Positions 35,315 to 42,876 of a stretch of 46,641 nucleotides of DNA are shown piece by piece; position 1 is the first letter of the stretch; every line of letters begins with the position of its first letter. The notes under the pieces are model-generated. The model was given only the letters and a program-made list of their open reading frames with translations. It did not search any database and was not told the origin of the DNA. The DNA lies in assembly GCA_946407735.1 (NCBI GenBank), contig CAMJPL010000022.1:1-46641 (forward strand), in the 5' to 3' direction. This stretch comes from an uncultured Clostridia bacterium. Its GTDB lineage: Bacteria > Bacillota > Clostridia > Oscillospirales > CAG-272. The translations under genes were made by a program, and so were the position numbers.

Positions 35315-36739
35315 ATGCCAAGAATATCCGAATCACAGATACAGGCGCAGTATGACTTCATGAGCCGCGTCCGGGAGATCAACTCGCACAGGGGACGGCT
35401 CGCGGCGTATATAAAGACCTTCGGCTGCCAGCAGAACGAGGCCGACAGCGAGGAGCTCGCCGGGATGCTCACCCTCATGGGCTACGACATCGAAAACGAC
35501 GCCGAAAACGCCGATATCATCCTTATAAACACCTGCGCCGTCCGCGAGCACGCCGAGAGCAAGGCGATGTCCATCGCCGGGCGCTTCAAGCTGCTCAAGG
35601 CGAAAAAGCCCGACATGATCATCGGCGTATGCGGCTGCATGGTCACGCAGGAGGGCGTATCCGCCAATTTAAAGGAAAAATACCCTTACGTCGATATCCT
35701 GTTCGGCACGTCGGAGCTGTGGCGGATGCCGGAGATACTGTACACTAGGCTGTCGACGGGAAAGCGCGTCTTCGAGCCGGGGAAGGGGCGGTATTCCGAT
35801 ATCGCCGAGGGCCTGCCGTCCGTCCGCTCGGACAGGTACAGGGCCTATATCTCGGTGATGTACGGCTGCGACAACTTCTGTACCTACTGCGTCGTGCCGC
35901 ATGTCCGCGGCCGGGAGCGCAGCCGGGAGAGGGAAGCCGTCCTCGCCGACGTCCGGAAGGCCGTATCGGAAGGCGCGAGGGAGATCACTCTGCTCGGGCA
36001 GAACGTCAACTCCTACGGCCACGGCCTGTACGAAGACTATGACTTCGCCGATCTTCTGCGGGACGTCTGCGCCGCAGACGGCGACTTCACCGTCCGCTTC
36101 ATGACGAGCCATCCGAAGGACATGACCGACCGCCTGATATCCGTCATGGCGGCAGAGCCGAAGGTGTCAAAGGCCCTCCATCTTCCGCTGCAGAGCGGCT
36201 CGGACCGCGTGCTCAGGGCGATGAACCGTGTCTATAAACGGGATGATTATCTCGCGCTCGTCTCGCGGATACGCGCGGCGATGCCGGATATCGCCCTGAC
36301 GACTGATATAATCGTCGGCTTCCCCGGCGAGACCGAGGAGGACTTCCTCGATACCGTCGACATCGTGAAGCGGGTGAAATACGACAATATCTACAGCTTC
36401 ATCTACTCGCCGCGCAGAGGGACGCCGGCGGCCGATATGGAGCAGCTGCCGTATGAGATCAAGGTCGACAGATATCAGCGGCTGATCGCCGTCCAGTCGG
36501 AGATGGAGCTCGCCTTCAACCGCGGCCTCGAGGGCAGCACTATTGAGGTGCTGGTCGAGGGCAGATCAAAGACCGATACGGATAAGCTGACCGGCCGCAC
36601 CGAGCGCGGGAAGCTGGTCCATTTCTCCGGTCCCGACTGCCTCATCGGACAGCGGATCGGCGTCAGGATAACGCACGCCGAGACCTTCGCTTTGTACGGC
36701 GAGCTGCTTGACACAAGCCTGAATGGATCCGCGCTTTAA
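35315..36739 (+). CDS. miaB: tRNA-2-methylthio-N6-dimethylallyladenosine synthase MiaB
   Basis: A radical-SAM methylthiotransferase that adds a methylthio group to i6A37 of tRNAs. The 474 residues hold the MTTase domain with cysteines in TFGCQQNEADSEE, NTCAVREHAE and GVCGCM (first iron-sulfur cluster), the radical-SAM CDNFCTYCVVPHVRGRE (CxxxCxxC), GQNVNSYG, HLPLQSGSDRVLRAMNR and a C-terminal TRAM domain (STIEVLVEGRSK). The N-terminal QAQYDFMSRVREIN extension fits clostridial MiaB proteins and supports ATG 35315, although no ribosome site is visible. It precedes ylbF and, further on, mutS, a common clostridial order. Confidence 0.96.
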   Translation: MPRISESQIQAQYDFMSRVREINSHRGRLAAYIKTFGCQQNEADSEELAGMLTLMGYDIENDAENADIILINTCAVREHAESKAMSIAGRFKLLKAKKPDMIIGVCGCMVTQEGVSANLKEKYPYVDILFGTSELWRMPEILYTRLSTGKRVFEPGKGRYSDIAEGLPSVRSDRYRAYISVMYGCDNFCTYCVVPHVRGRERSREREAVLADVRKAVSEGAREITLLGQNVNSYGHGLYEDYDFADLLRDVCAADGDFTVRFMTSHPKDMTDRLISVMAAEPKVSKALHLPLQSGSDRVLRAMNRVYKRDDYLALVSRIRAAMPDIALTTDIIVGFPGETEEDFLDTVDIVKRVKYDNIYSFIYSPRRGTPAADMEQLPYEIKVDRYQRLIAVQSEMELAFNRGLEGSTIEVLVEGRSKTDTDKLTGRTERGKLVHFSGPDCLIGQRIGVRITHAETFALYGELLDTSLNGSAL

Positions 36740-36772
36740 ACCAAAAAACTCATAAACAACAAAAAACCAACA

Positions 36773-36846
36773 GTACCAAAAGTCTTTGTCGGAAAGGGGG
36801 TGCAGGGGGAGAACCACCTTTCTTCAGGAAGGTGGTTCTCCCCCTG
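36773..36846 (+). repeat. Dispersed palindromic element, copy 3 (forward)
   Basis: Head GTACCAAAAGTCTTTG, then GGGGGTGCAGGGGG and a 20-bp hairpin (36803-36822 with 36827-36846, one G-T pair near the loop), loop TTCA. It lies between miaB and ylbF, hairpin end 26 bp before the ylbF ATG. Confidence 0.9.
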
Positions 36847-36872
36847 TATAACAGATAAAAAGGGAAAAAACT

Positions 36873-37256
36873 ATGGAAATCATGGAAATGGCCGCCGAGC
36901 TGGGGCGGATGATAAAGGGATCGCAGGTTTACGCCGACTTCAAGGCGGCGGACGACGCCTTCGAGAGAGACCCGGAGCTGCAGGCGCTGATAAGCAGGTA
37001 CAACACCTTCCGCGCCGCGCAGGATCAGGAGGAGAACAAGCCTCAGCCCGATCCCGACCTGCTCTCGTCGATAGAGAACGGTATCGACGAGGCGTATCAG
37101 AAGATCGTCGAGAACGACACCTATCTCAGGTACAGCGACGCCAAGGACGCGCTCGACAAACTCATGAACGATGTCAACGGCGAGATCACCTTCCAGATAA
37201 CCGGAAAGCGCCCGTGCAGCCATGACTGCGCCTCGTGCGGGGGATGCGGGGGCTGA
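36873..37256 (+). CDS. ylbF: YlbF/YmcA-family RNase Y regulator with cysteine-rich tail
   Basis: A 127-residue protein of the YlbF/YmcA family (DUF964), helical: AAELGRMIKGSQVYADFKAADDAFERDPELQALI, then DEAYQKIVENDTYLRYSDAKDALDKLMNDV. In Bacillus, YlbF, YmcA and YaaT form a complex that binds iron-sulfur clusters and directs RNase Y to mRNAs. The C-terminal tail here (CSHDCASCGGCGG, cysteines at about 115, 119, 122 and 125) is a credible cluster ligand. No Shine-Dalgarno is obvious apart from an AGGG stretch. The palindromic element upstream and a terminator downstream make it separately regulated from miaB. Confidence 0.9.
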   Translation: MEIMEMAAELGRMIKGSQVYADFKAADDAFERDPELQALISRYNTFRAAQDQEENKPQPDPDLLSSIENGIDEAYQKIVENDTYLRYSDAKDALDKLMNDVNGEITFQITGKRPCSHDCASCGGCGG

Positions 37257-37263
37257 CGTGTAT

Positions 37264-37292
37264 AAGGGGGAGACGCTGTCTCTCCTTTTTCC
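37264..37292 (+). terminator. Terminator after ylbF
   Basis: A 10-bp stem with one bulge and one wobble (AAGGGGGAGAC with GTCTCTCCTT) followed by a T-run of five. It ends about 45 bp before the rplU promoter. Confidence 0.7.
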
Positions 37293-37335
37293 GTCTCTTG
37301 TAATTGTAAATTTTTATCAATACCCATCCCTTCAC

Positions 37336-37365
37336 TTGACACATTAACCGGAATTATGATATAAT
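37336..37365 (+). promoter_or_regulatory. Promoter of rplU-prp-rpmA
   Basis: TTGACA (37336-37341) and TATAAT (37360-37365), spacer 18 bp, TG before the -10. Leader to the rplU ATG is about 210 nt. Confidence 0.85.
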
Positions 37366-37371
37366 ATCCCT

Positions 37372-37430
37372 TGCCGCTTGCAACACGGGCTTTGTAAGCT
37401 GTGCGTAAGGAACCTTCCGCTCCATTATCC
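37372..37430 (+). ncRNA. L21-type leader (autoregulatory) upstream of rplU
   Basis: The first 60 nt of the rplU transcript contain CGGGCTTTGTAAGCTGTGCG followed by TAAGGAACC and CTTCCGCTCC. This looks like the conserved ribosomal L21 leader that precedes rplU-prp-rpmA in Firmicutes. I judged it by eye from the conserved segments and position, not by a covariance model. A palindromic element follows directly at 37432, so the leader is split from the ribosome site by about 85 inserted bases. Confidence 0.6.
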
Positions 37431-37431
37431 T

Positions 37432-37515
37432 GTACAAAAAGTCTTTTGAAAAAGGATAGGGGTGCAGGGGGAAGGAAAAAACTTTTCTTCAGAAAAGTTT
37501 TTCCCTTCCCCCTGC
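37432..37515 (+). repeat. Dispersed palindromic element, copy 4 (forward), in the rplU leader
   Basis: Head GTACAAAAAGTCTTTTG, GGGGTGCAGGGGG, then a 24-bp hairpin with one A-C mismatch (37464-37487 with 37492-37515), loop TTCA. It is transcribed as part of the rplU 5' untranslated region; the hairpin ends 69 bp before the rplU ATG. Confidence 0.92.
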
Positions 37516-37584
37516 AATAAAAGCGCCGTTCCCCCCGCACTCCCCGTCAGGCAGCGAGTCTATATGAAAAGTGAGGTGCTGTTT

Positions 37585-37893
37585 ATGTTCGCAGTAGTGG
37601 AAACCGGCGGCAAGCAGTACAAAGTTGAGGAAGGCGACGTCATTTTCGTTGAGAAGCTCGACGTAAACGACGGCGATGAGTACACGTTCGACAAGGTCCT
37701 CGCCGTAGGCGAAGGCGACAAGCTGACGATCGGAGCTCCGACCGTAGCCGCCACCGTAAAGGGCAAGATCGTGAAGAACGGCAAGGCCAAGAAGATCTAC
37801 GTCATGACGTATAAGGCGAAGAAGAACGAGAAGAGAAAGCTCGGTCACCGTCAGCCCTATACCAAGATCCAGATCGAAAGTATCGCCATCTGA
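37585..37893 (+). CDS. rplU: 50S ribosomal protein L21
   Basis: A 102-residue protein with the complete L21 pattern ([18 protein letters not shown], then [22 protein letters not shown]). The start at 37585 gives the family length and is preceded by GAGGTG; in-frame codons further upstream lie in the leader and palindromic element. First gene of the rplU-prp-rpmA operon. Its leader carries an L21-type regulatory RNA and an inserted palindromic repeat. Confidence 0.97.
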   Translation: MFAVVETGGKQYKVEEGDVIFVEKLDVNDGDEYTFDKVLAVGEGDKLTIGAPTVAATVKGKIVKNGKAKKIYVMTYKAKKNEKRKLGHRQPYTKIQIESIAI

Positions 37894-37918
37894 GTTTTAT
37901 CCGACAAGGTAAGATCAG

Positions 37919-38299
37919 ATGACCAAGGTCACATTCTTCAAGCGCGGCGGCGTATATTACGGCTTCCATGAGTCGGGTCACACCGGCTGGGGAGAGAGCG
38001 GGAACGATGTTCTCTGCGCGGCGCTGTCGGCGATGACGATGCTGATCATCAACTGCATCGAGGTGTCGTACTGCTCGGACGTCGAGTACAATATCGACGA
38101 GGAGACGACCGACATCACGGTGAAGGCTTACGGCGCGGTGAATGATCCCGACGACCGCAAGCGCTACGCGATATCGGGGCTGATAGAGGGTTACTTCCTT
38201 CAGCTCAACGATATGCTCGAGGATTATTACGATTATCTGGATGTCGATGAGATATCTGAGGACGCGAATGTCCGAAACGATTCCATCAATGAGAAGTAG
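37919..38299 (+). CDS. prp: Ribosomal-processing cysteine protease Prp
   Basis: Prp removes the N-terminal extension of L27 in Firmicutes, a step needed for ribosome assembly. The 126-residue protein has the catalytic pair His21 (SGHTGWGESGND) and Cys33 (VLCAALSAM). A long acidic C-terminal tail (MLEDYYDYLDVDEISEDAN) is present. Start ATG 37919 with AAGGT upstream. It stands directly before rpmA, whose product carries the matching cleavage site. Confidence 0.95.
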   Translation: MTKVTFFKRGGVYYGFHESGHTGWGESGNDVLCAALSAMTMLIINCIEVSYCSDVEYNIDEETTDITVKAYGAVNDPDDRKRYAISGLIEGYFLQLNDMLEDYYDYLDVDEISEDANVRNDSINEK

Positions 38300-38310
38300 A
38301 GGTGCCTTAA

Positions 38311-38607
38311 ATGCTCAGATTAAGCTTACAGTTCTTCGCCCATAAAAAGGGCGTGGGCTCGACCAAGAACGGCCGTGATTCCCAGTCCAAGCGCCTCGGC
38401 GTAAAGATCGCCGACGGTCAGCCCATCGCGGCGGGCAACATCATCATCCGTCAGCGCGGAACGCACATCCATCCCGGCAAGAACGTCGGCATGGGCGTCG
38501 ACAACACCCTGTACGCCAAGATCGACGGCAAGGTGAAGTTCGAGTACGTTCGCCGCGACCGCCGCTGCGCCAGCGTTTACCCGGTCGAGGCTCCGGCCGC
38601 CGAGTAA
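38311..38607 (+). CDS. rpmA: 50S ribosomal protein L27 with Prp-cleaved extension
   Basis: The 98-residue L27 begins MLRLSLQFF followed by [15 protein letters not shown]. Prp should cut after FF, exposing the Ala-His-Lys N-terminus that reaches the peptidyl transferase centre. The rest matches L27 ([34 protein letters not shown]). GAGGTG ribosome site, 11 bp behind the prp stop. A terminator follows. Confidence 0.98.
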   Translation: MLRLSLQFFAHKKGVGSTKNGRDSQSKRLGVKIADGQPIAAGNIIIRQRGTHIHPGKNVGMGVDNTLYAKIDGKVKFEYVRRDRRCASVYPVEAPAAE

Positions 38608-38644
38608 TACAGCGCGCGAAAAGAACAAAAGTCGATACCGACTT

Positions 38645-38677
38645 CAAAACCGGCTTTGTAAGCCGGTTTTGCTTTTT
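38645..38677 (+). terminator. Terminator of the rplU-prp-rpmA operon
   Basis: Perfect 12-bp stem (CAAAACCGGCTT with AAGCCGGTTTTG, loop TGT) followed by five T. Confidence 0.92.
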
Positions 38678-38693
38678 CTTCACGAGCCGGAGC

Positions 38694-38722
38694 TTGAAAA
38701 CGCGGAAGATATGTGATATAAT
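38694..38722 (+). promoter_or_regulatory. Promoter of mutS
   Basis: TTGAAA (38694-38699) and TATAAT (38717-38722), 17-bp spacer, extended by TG. Confidence 0.82.
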
Positions 38723-38783
38723 ATTCAAAACGCCGTTTCAGGCAGTGAAAAGCCATCGCCCATGACCCACAGGAGTCCTTATC

Positions 38784-41408
38784 ATGCCTATCTCCCCGAT
38801 GATGCAGCAGTACCTCGACGTGAAATCGCGGTACAGCGACGCCATACTCATGTTCCGCATCGGAGACTTTTTCGAGATGTTCTACGACGACGCGAGGACG
38901 GTATCGGCGGAGCTCGAGCTGACGCTCACGGGCAAGGACTGCGGCGAGGAGGAGCGGGCGCCGATGTGCGGCGTGCCGTATCACGCCGCCGACAGCTATA
39001 TAAACCGCCTCGTCGAGCGCGGGCACAAGGTCGTCGTCTGCGATCAGGTCGAGGACCCGGCGCTGGCGAAGGGGCTGGTTAAGCGCGAGATAACACGCAT
39101 CGTCACGCCGGGGACGCTGATCGATCCCGACGCGATAAACGGCGGGAAGAACAACTACCTCGCCGCCGTCGCGGTCGACGGCGACGGATGCGCCGCCGCC
39201 TTCATCGACATCTCCACCGGCGATATATCCGCCGTCTCGCTTAAAGGCATGCCGGGGATAAGGGCCGACCGCAGGCGGCTGATAAACGAGCTCGACACCT
39301 ATAAGCCGAGCGAGCTGCTGCTCGATTTCGCCCTGTCTGACGAGCCGGAGATATCCGACTACATCAAAGGCAGGCTCCGCTCCCTCACATGGGAGAACCA
39401 GACGTCCCGCTTCGATATCGAAAAGGCGAGACAGGCATCTGACGCCGCCTTCGCCGGACAGCTCACCGAGGAGCAGAAGGCCGACGACACCCTGATACGC
39501 TCGGTCGGAGCGCTGCTCGACTATATAAAGGAGACGCAGAAGCTCGACGTGTCGTATCTCAAGACCCTGTCGGTCTACACCGAGGGCGTCTTCATGCAGA
39601 TCGACGCCGCCACGAGGCGCAACCTCGAGCTGACCGAGACGATGCGGTCGAGGGAGAAGAAGGGCTCGCTGCTCTGGGTGCTCGACGAGACCGAGACCAG
39701 CATGGGGGCGCGGCTGCTGCGCAAATGGGTCGAGCTGCCGCTGATGAGCGTGTCGGACATAAACACCCGTCAGTCGGCCGTCGCCGAGCTTTACGGCGAC
39801 ACGGTGATGAGGGGCGATCTCGGCGAGGAGCTGAAATCGGTGCTCGACATCGAGCGGCTTATGTCGAAGGTGGTGTACAAGACCGCCTCGGCGAGGGACC
39901 TCAGGGCCGTTTCGTCGACGATAGCCGCCATACCGAGGATAAAGGCGGTGCTGAAAGACGCCGACAGCCGGGAGCTGAGCCAGATACGGGACGAGCTCGA
40001 CGAGCTGTCCGACGTGCGGGGTCTTATCGACTCGGCGATAGTCGACGAGCCGCCCTTCCTCATCCGCGAGGGCGGCATGATCCGCGCCGGATACAGCGAG
40101 GAGGTCGACCGGCTGAGGGACATAATGAACGGCGGCCGCGGGCTGATCGACGGCATCGAGGCGAGGGAGCGCGAGCGCACCGGGATCCCGAAGCTCAAGG
40201 TCGGCTATAACCACGTCTTCGGCTACTACATAGAGATAAGCCGGATAAACTCGGACAAGGTGCCGCAGGATTATATCCGCAAGCAGACGCTCGTCAATTC
40301 CGAGCGGTATATCACGCCGGAGCTAAAGGAGGCCGAGAACACCATCCTCGGCGCCTCCGACCGCGTCACGGCGCTCGAGTATGAGCTTTTCTGCGATGTC
40401 CGCGACAGGGTCGCCGCCGAGGTGAAGCGCATCCAGCGCTCGGCGGCGCTGCTCGCCCTGCTCGACGTCTACCGCTCGCTCGCGAAGGTGGCGTCCGACA
40501 ACAGCTATACCCGCCCGTACGTCTCGTATGAGGACGGCATCCGCATCCGCGACGGGCGTCACCCGGTGGTGGAAAAGTTCGTGCCGGACAGCTATTTCGT
40601 GCCGAACGACACCGACCTCGACACCGGGCACAGCCGCCTGCTGCTGATCACCGGCCCGAACATGGCGGGAAAATCGACTTATATGCGTCAGGTCGCGCTG
40701 ATTACCGTCATGGCGCAGATCGGCTCCTTCGTCCCGGCGACCGACGCCGAGATAGGCGTCGTCGACAAGGTATTCACCCGCGTCGGCGCGTCGGACGATC
40801 TCGCGGCGGGGCAGTCGACCTTCATGCTCGAGATGACCGAGGTGGCGAACATACTCTCGTCGGCGACGAGGCGAAGTCTGATCATATACGACGAGATCGG
40901 GCGCGGCACGTCGACCTACGACGGCATGAGCATCGCCCGCGCCGTCGCCGAGTACACCCTCGGGCGGAGGATCGGCGCGAAGACGCTGTTCGCCACGCAT
41001 TATCACGAGCTGACGTCGATGGAGGACGAGCTCGACGGCGTCGTGAATTACAGCATCGCCGCGCGAAAGAAGGGGGAAGACATCGTCTTCCTGCGCAAGA
41101 TCGTGCGCGGCGGCTCGGACGACAGCTACGGCATCGAGGTCGCTCGGCTGGCGGGAGTCCCCGCCGAGGTGACGCGCCGGGCGAAGGCGATCCTCGCCGA
41201 GCTCGAGAAAAGCGGTCACGCCGCCCCCACCGCGTCGAAAAAGCCGGGCAGGGAGGACAACGCCGGAACTATCAGCCTCGAGGACATGGCGGCCCGACAG
41301 ATAGTCGAAAAGCTGAAGCTGGTGGATATAAACACCATCTCGCCGATAGAGGCGATAAATATACTGTTCGATCTGAAAAATGAGATAAAGGCGGCGGGAG
41401 GGATATGA
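38784..41408 (+). CDS. mutS: DNA mismatch repair protein MutS
   Basis: MutS recognises mispairs and small loops and starts repair. The 874-residue protein has the N-terminal mismatch-binding domain with GDFFEMFYDDA (the Phe-x-Glu wedge), connector, lever and clamp regions, and the ABC-type ATPase with GPNMAGKSTYM (Walker A, near residue 624), STFMLEMTE, the IIYDEIGRGTSTYDG Walker B and signature, and ATHYHEL. A short helix-turn-helix dimer part closes it. Start ATG 38784. It lies downstream of rpmA with its own promoter. The next gene is a surface protein, so the usual mutS-mutL pairing is not seen in this window. Confidence 0.97.
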   Translation: MPISPMMQQYLDVKSRYSDAILMFRIGDFFEMFYDDARTVSAELELTLTGKDCGEEERAPMCGVPYHAADSYINRLVERGHKVVVCDQVEDPALAKGLVKREITRIVTPGTLIDPDAINGGKNNYLAAVAVDGDGCAAAFIDISTGDISAVSLKGMPGIRADRRRLINELDTYKPSELLLDFALSDEPEISDYIKGRLRSLTWENQTSRFDIEKARQASDAAFAGQLTEEQKADDTLIRSVGALLDYIKETQKLDVSYLKTLSVYTEGVFMQIDAATRRNLELTETMRSREKKGSLLWVLDETETSMGARLLRKWVELPLMSVSDINTRQSAVAELYGDTVMRGDLGEELKSVLDIERLMSKVVYKTASARDLRAVSSTIAAIPRIKAVLKDADSRELSQIRDELDELSDVRGLIDSAIVDEPPFLIREGGMIRAGYSEEVDRLRDIMNGGRGLIDGIEARERERTGIPKLKVGYNHVFGYYIEISRINSDKVPQDYIRKQTLVNSERYITPELKEAENTILGASDRVTALEYELFCDVRDRVAAEVKRIQRSAALLALLDVYRSLAKVASDNSYTRPYVSYEDGIRIRDGRHPVVEKFVPDSYFVPNDTDLDTGHSRLLLITGPNMAGKSTYMRQVALITVMAQIGSFVPATDAEIGVVDKVFTRVGASDDLAAGQSTFMLEMTEVANILSSATRRSLIIYDEIGRGTSTYDGMSIARAVAEYTLGRRIGAKTLFATHYHELTSMEDELDGVVNYSIAARKKGEDIVFLRKIVRGGSDDSYGIEVARLAGVPAEVTRRAKAILAELEKSGHAAPTASKKPGREDNAGTISLEDMAARQIVEKLKLVDINTISPIEAINILFDLKNEIKAAGGI

Positions 41409-41409
41409 C

Positions 41410-41443
41410 AATTAGCAATTAGCAATTAGCAATGAGCAATTAA
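41410..41443. repeat. Short tandem repeat of AATTAGC behind mutS
   Basis: Four units of the heptamer AATTAGC (fourth AATGAGC) plus a partial unit begin two bases behind the mutS stop. Non-coding and of unknown role. Confidence 0.85.
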
Positions 41444-41494
41444 TGGATACGCGATAGCTGTATTTATCGTGAATTTACAGATATGTCATAAATC

Positions 41495-41544
41495 ATATAT
41501 ATATATATATATATATATATTTCATTGATCGTTCATAGTATAAT
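41495..41544 (+). promoter_or_regulatory. (AT)13 tract overlapping the -35 area of the surface-protein promoter
   Basis: A pure (AT)13 run at 41495-41520 ends 18 bp before TATAAT at 41539-41544. No good -35 hexamer is seen at the right distance, so the repeat occupies the place where one should be or acts as an AT-rich upstream element. A length change by slippage would move any contact made there. Confidence 0.65.
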
Positions 41545-41594
41545 ATTTCAGACGGTAAACGACCGTTTGTCATATCATAATTTGGAGGACGACA

Positions 41595-42671
41595 ATGAAA
41601 AAACTGCTTTGTCTCTTTGTCACGGCGGTCATGCTGGCGGCCGTGATGTCTCTCGGCGTTCACGCCGAGCTTTACAAGGACTACGCCTCAGCCGCCGACG
41701 GCGATCTGCTGTTCATCGCCGATTTCAGGGGCGAAGACGTCTGCACTCCGGTACCGAGCATAGACGCAGCCGAGGCTGTGACCTACACCCCCGGTGACGA
41801 CGGGCGCTCGCTTCATATCCAGGGGATCGAGGGATATGACAAAAACACATGGTATTACGGAGGGGCGATCAAGGGGTTGACCGCCGACCGTACCACAAAG
41901 TACACGCTTGTCTATAAGATCAGGATGAACGGTGAGCTCGGAAAGGACAATTCGGCGGGAGTCGGCGGACTTTCGTGGAATATCATCGAGGATCAGCCGC
42001 ATGACTGGAGATTCTTCAGCAACTACGGCAACTACAACTCGGTCTATCCCTCAGGTGAGGACGAGCCGAACCGCACGGCGCTGTCTTCGGCTCAGCAGAA
42101 GATCGACTCCAGCTACACGAACGGCATAGAGGACGCCGTGGCAGACGCGGACGGATTCCTCACATGCCGTATCGACTTCGACGGTCCTTCCAATGTTTTC
42201 AAAGCCTACGCCGTTACAGCAAACGGCTGGACGCTTCTCGAAGAGCAGGATATGGACGAGCCGAACGCGAACTACGCGGACGTGTATGTCGAGACACAGG
42301 ATGTCGGCGTTTGGATCTATACATATTATGAGATAGTCGACTGCACTTTAAAGGATGTCAAATGGTTCAAGGGGATCAATCTGTCGGACGAGCAGCTTTC
42401 GGCCGTCGATCCGCGCCTCGTGTCAAGCGAGCCCGAACCCGCACCCGCCGAGACTGCCGCACCTGCTCCCGCACCTGCTCCCGCGCCCGCTCCGGCTGAA
42501 ACAGCCGCTCCGGCTCCCGCGCCCGCACCCGCTCCCGCTGCCGCCCCTGTCGCCGCTCCCGCGCCAGCGGCCGCCGCTCCGGCTCCGCAGACAGGCGACA
42601 CCACCTTCGTTTCCATCGCCGCCCTGCTCGCCGCCGCGGGCTGCGCCGTGATCGCGCTGAAAAGAAGATAA
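41595..42671 (+). CDS. Secreted surface protein with Pro-Ala linker and PQTG-type sorting signal
   Basis: A 358-residue protein with a signal peptide (MKKLLCLFVTAVMLAAVMSLGVHA), a domain of about 230 residues rich in strands (DGDLLFIADFRGED, WYYGGAIKGLTADRTTKYTLVYKIRM, GVWIYTYYEIVDCTLKDVKWFKG), a linker of PAPAPA and AETAAP repeats (roughly 280-330), and the C-terminal APQTGD motif, hydrophobic helix and LKRR tail. That is the layout of a sortase substrate, with Ala for Leu in LPXTG, anchored to the peptidoglycan. The beta-domain may bind glycans; the family is not recognised. GGAGG site present. The adjacent (AT)13 tract could vary its expression. Confidence 0.8.
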   Translation: MKKLLCLFVTAVMLAAVMSLGVHAELYKDYASAADGDLLFIADFRGEDVCTPVPSIDAAEAVTYTPGDDGRSLHIQGIEGYDKNTWYYGGAIKGLTADRTTKYTLVYKIRMNGELGKDNSAGVGGLSWNIIEDQPHDWRFFSNYGNYNSVYPSGEDEPNRTALSSAQQKIDSSYTNGIEDAVADADGFLTCRIDFDGPSNVFKAYAVTANGWTLLEEQDMDEPNANYADVYVETQDVGVWIYTYYEIVDCTLKDVKWFKGINLSDEQLSAVDPRLVSSEPEPAPAETAAPAPAPAPAPAPAETAAPAPAPAPAPAAAPVAAPAPAAAAPAPQTGDTTFVSIAALLAAAGCAVIALKRR

Positions 42672-42689
42672 TAAGACCGGATGATCCGA

Positions 42690-42717
42690 AAAACGCCCCG
42701 AATGGGGCGCTTTTTTG
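42690..42717 (+). terminator. Terminator after the sortase-type surface protein
   Basis: Stem CGCCCC with GGGGCG, loop GAAT, followed by C and six T; A and T tracts outside extend pairing. Confidence 0.85.
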
Positions 42718-42741
42718 TCGGATAAAATTCCCTTTTCCCCC

Positions 42742-42770
42742 TTGCATTCCGCCCGATTTTGTGATATAGT
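42742..42770 (+). promoter_or_regulatory. Promoter of the Gfo/Idh/MocA gene
   Basis: TTGCAT (42742-42747) and TATAGT (42765-42770) with a 17-bp spacer and TG before the -10. Confidence 0.65.
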
Positions 42771-42791
42771 ATTACCAGCAAAATAAATCCT

Positions 42792-42858
42792 GTATAAAAA
42801 GTCTTGGGAAGAAGGGGTGCGGGGAGGAAACCTTTCTTCAGAAAGGTTTCCTCCCCGC
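42792..42858 (+). repeat. Dispersed palindromic element, copy 5 (forward)
   Basis: Head GTATAAAAAGTCTTGGG, GGGGTGCGGGG, then a perfect 18-bp hairpin (42819-42836 with 42841-42858), loop TTCA; the shortest copy. It is transcribed in the 5' untranslated region of the oxidoreductase gene; the hairpin ends 18 bp before its ATG, ahead of the AAAGGA ribosome site. Confidence 0.92.
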
Positions 42859-42876
42859 GAAAGAAAGGATAACACC

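Noticed and set aside
36735..36872. tRNA genes or CRISPR arrays in the intergenic gaps
   Set aside because: No cloverleaf with a GGTTCGAATCC-like T-arm and no repeat-spacer periodicity was seen in this gap or any other.
41410..41443. AATTAGC tandem repeats as an attachment site or origin iterons
   Set aside because: Only four short units, no integrase or replication gene nearby, and no matching copy elsewhere in the window.
42430..42590. Pro/Ala-coding repeats as a DNA tandem array or CRISPR-like structure
   Set aside because: The repeats are imperfect, in frame and encode the PAPAPA linker of a surface protein; there are no spacers.
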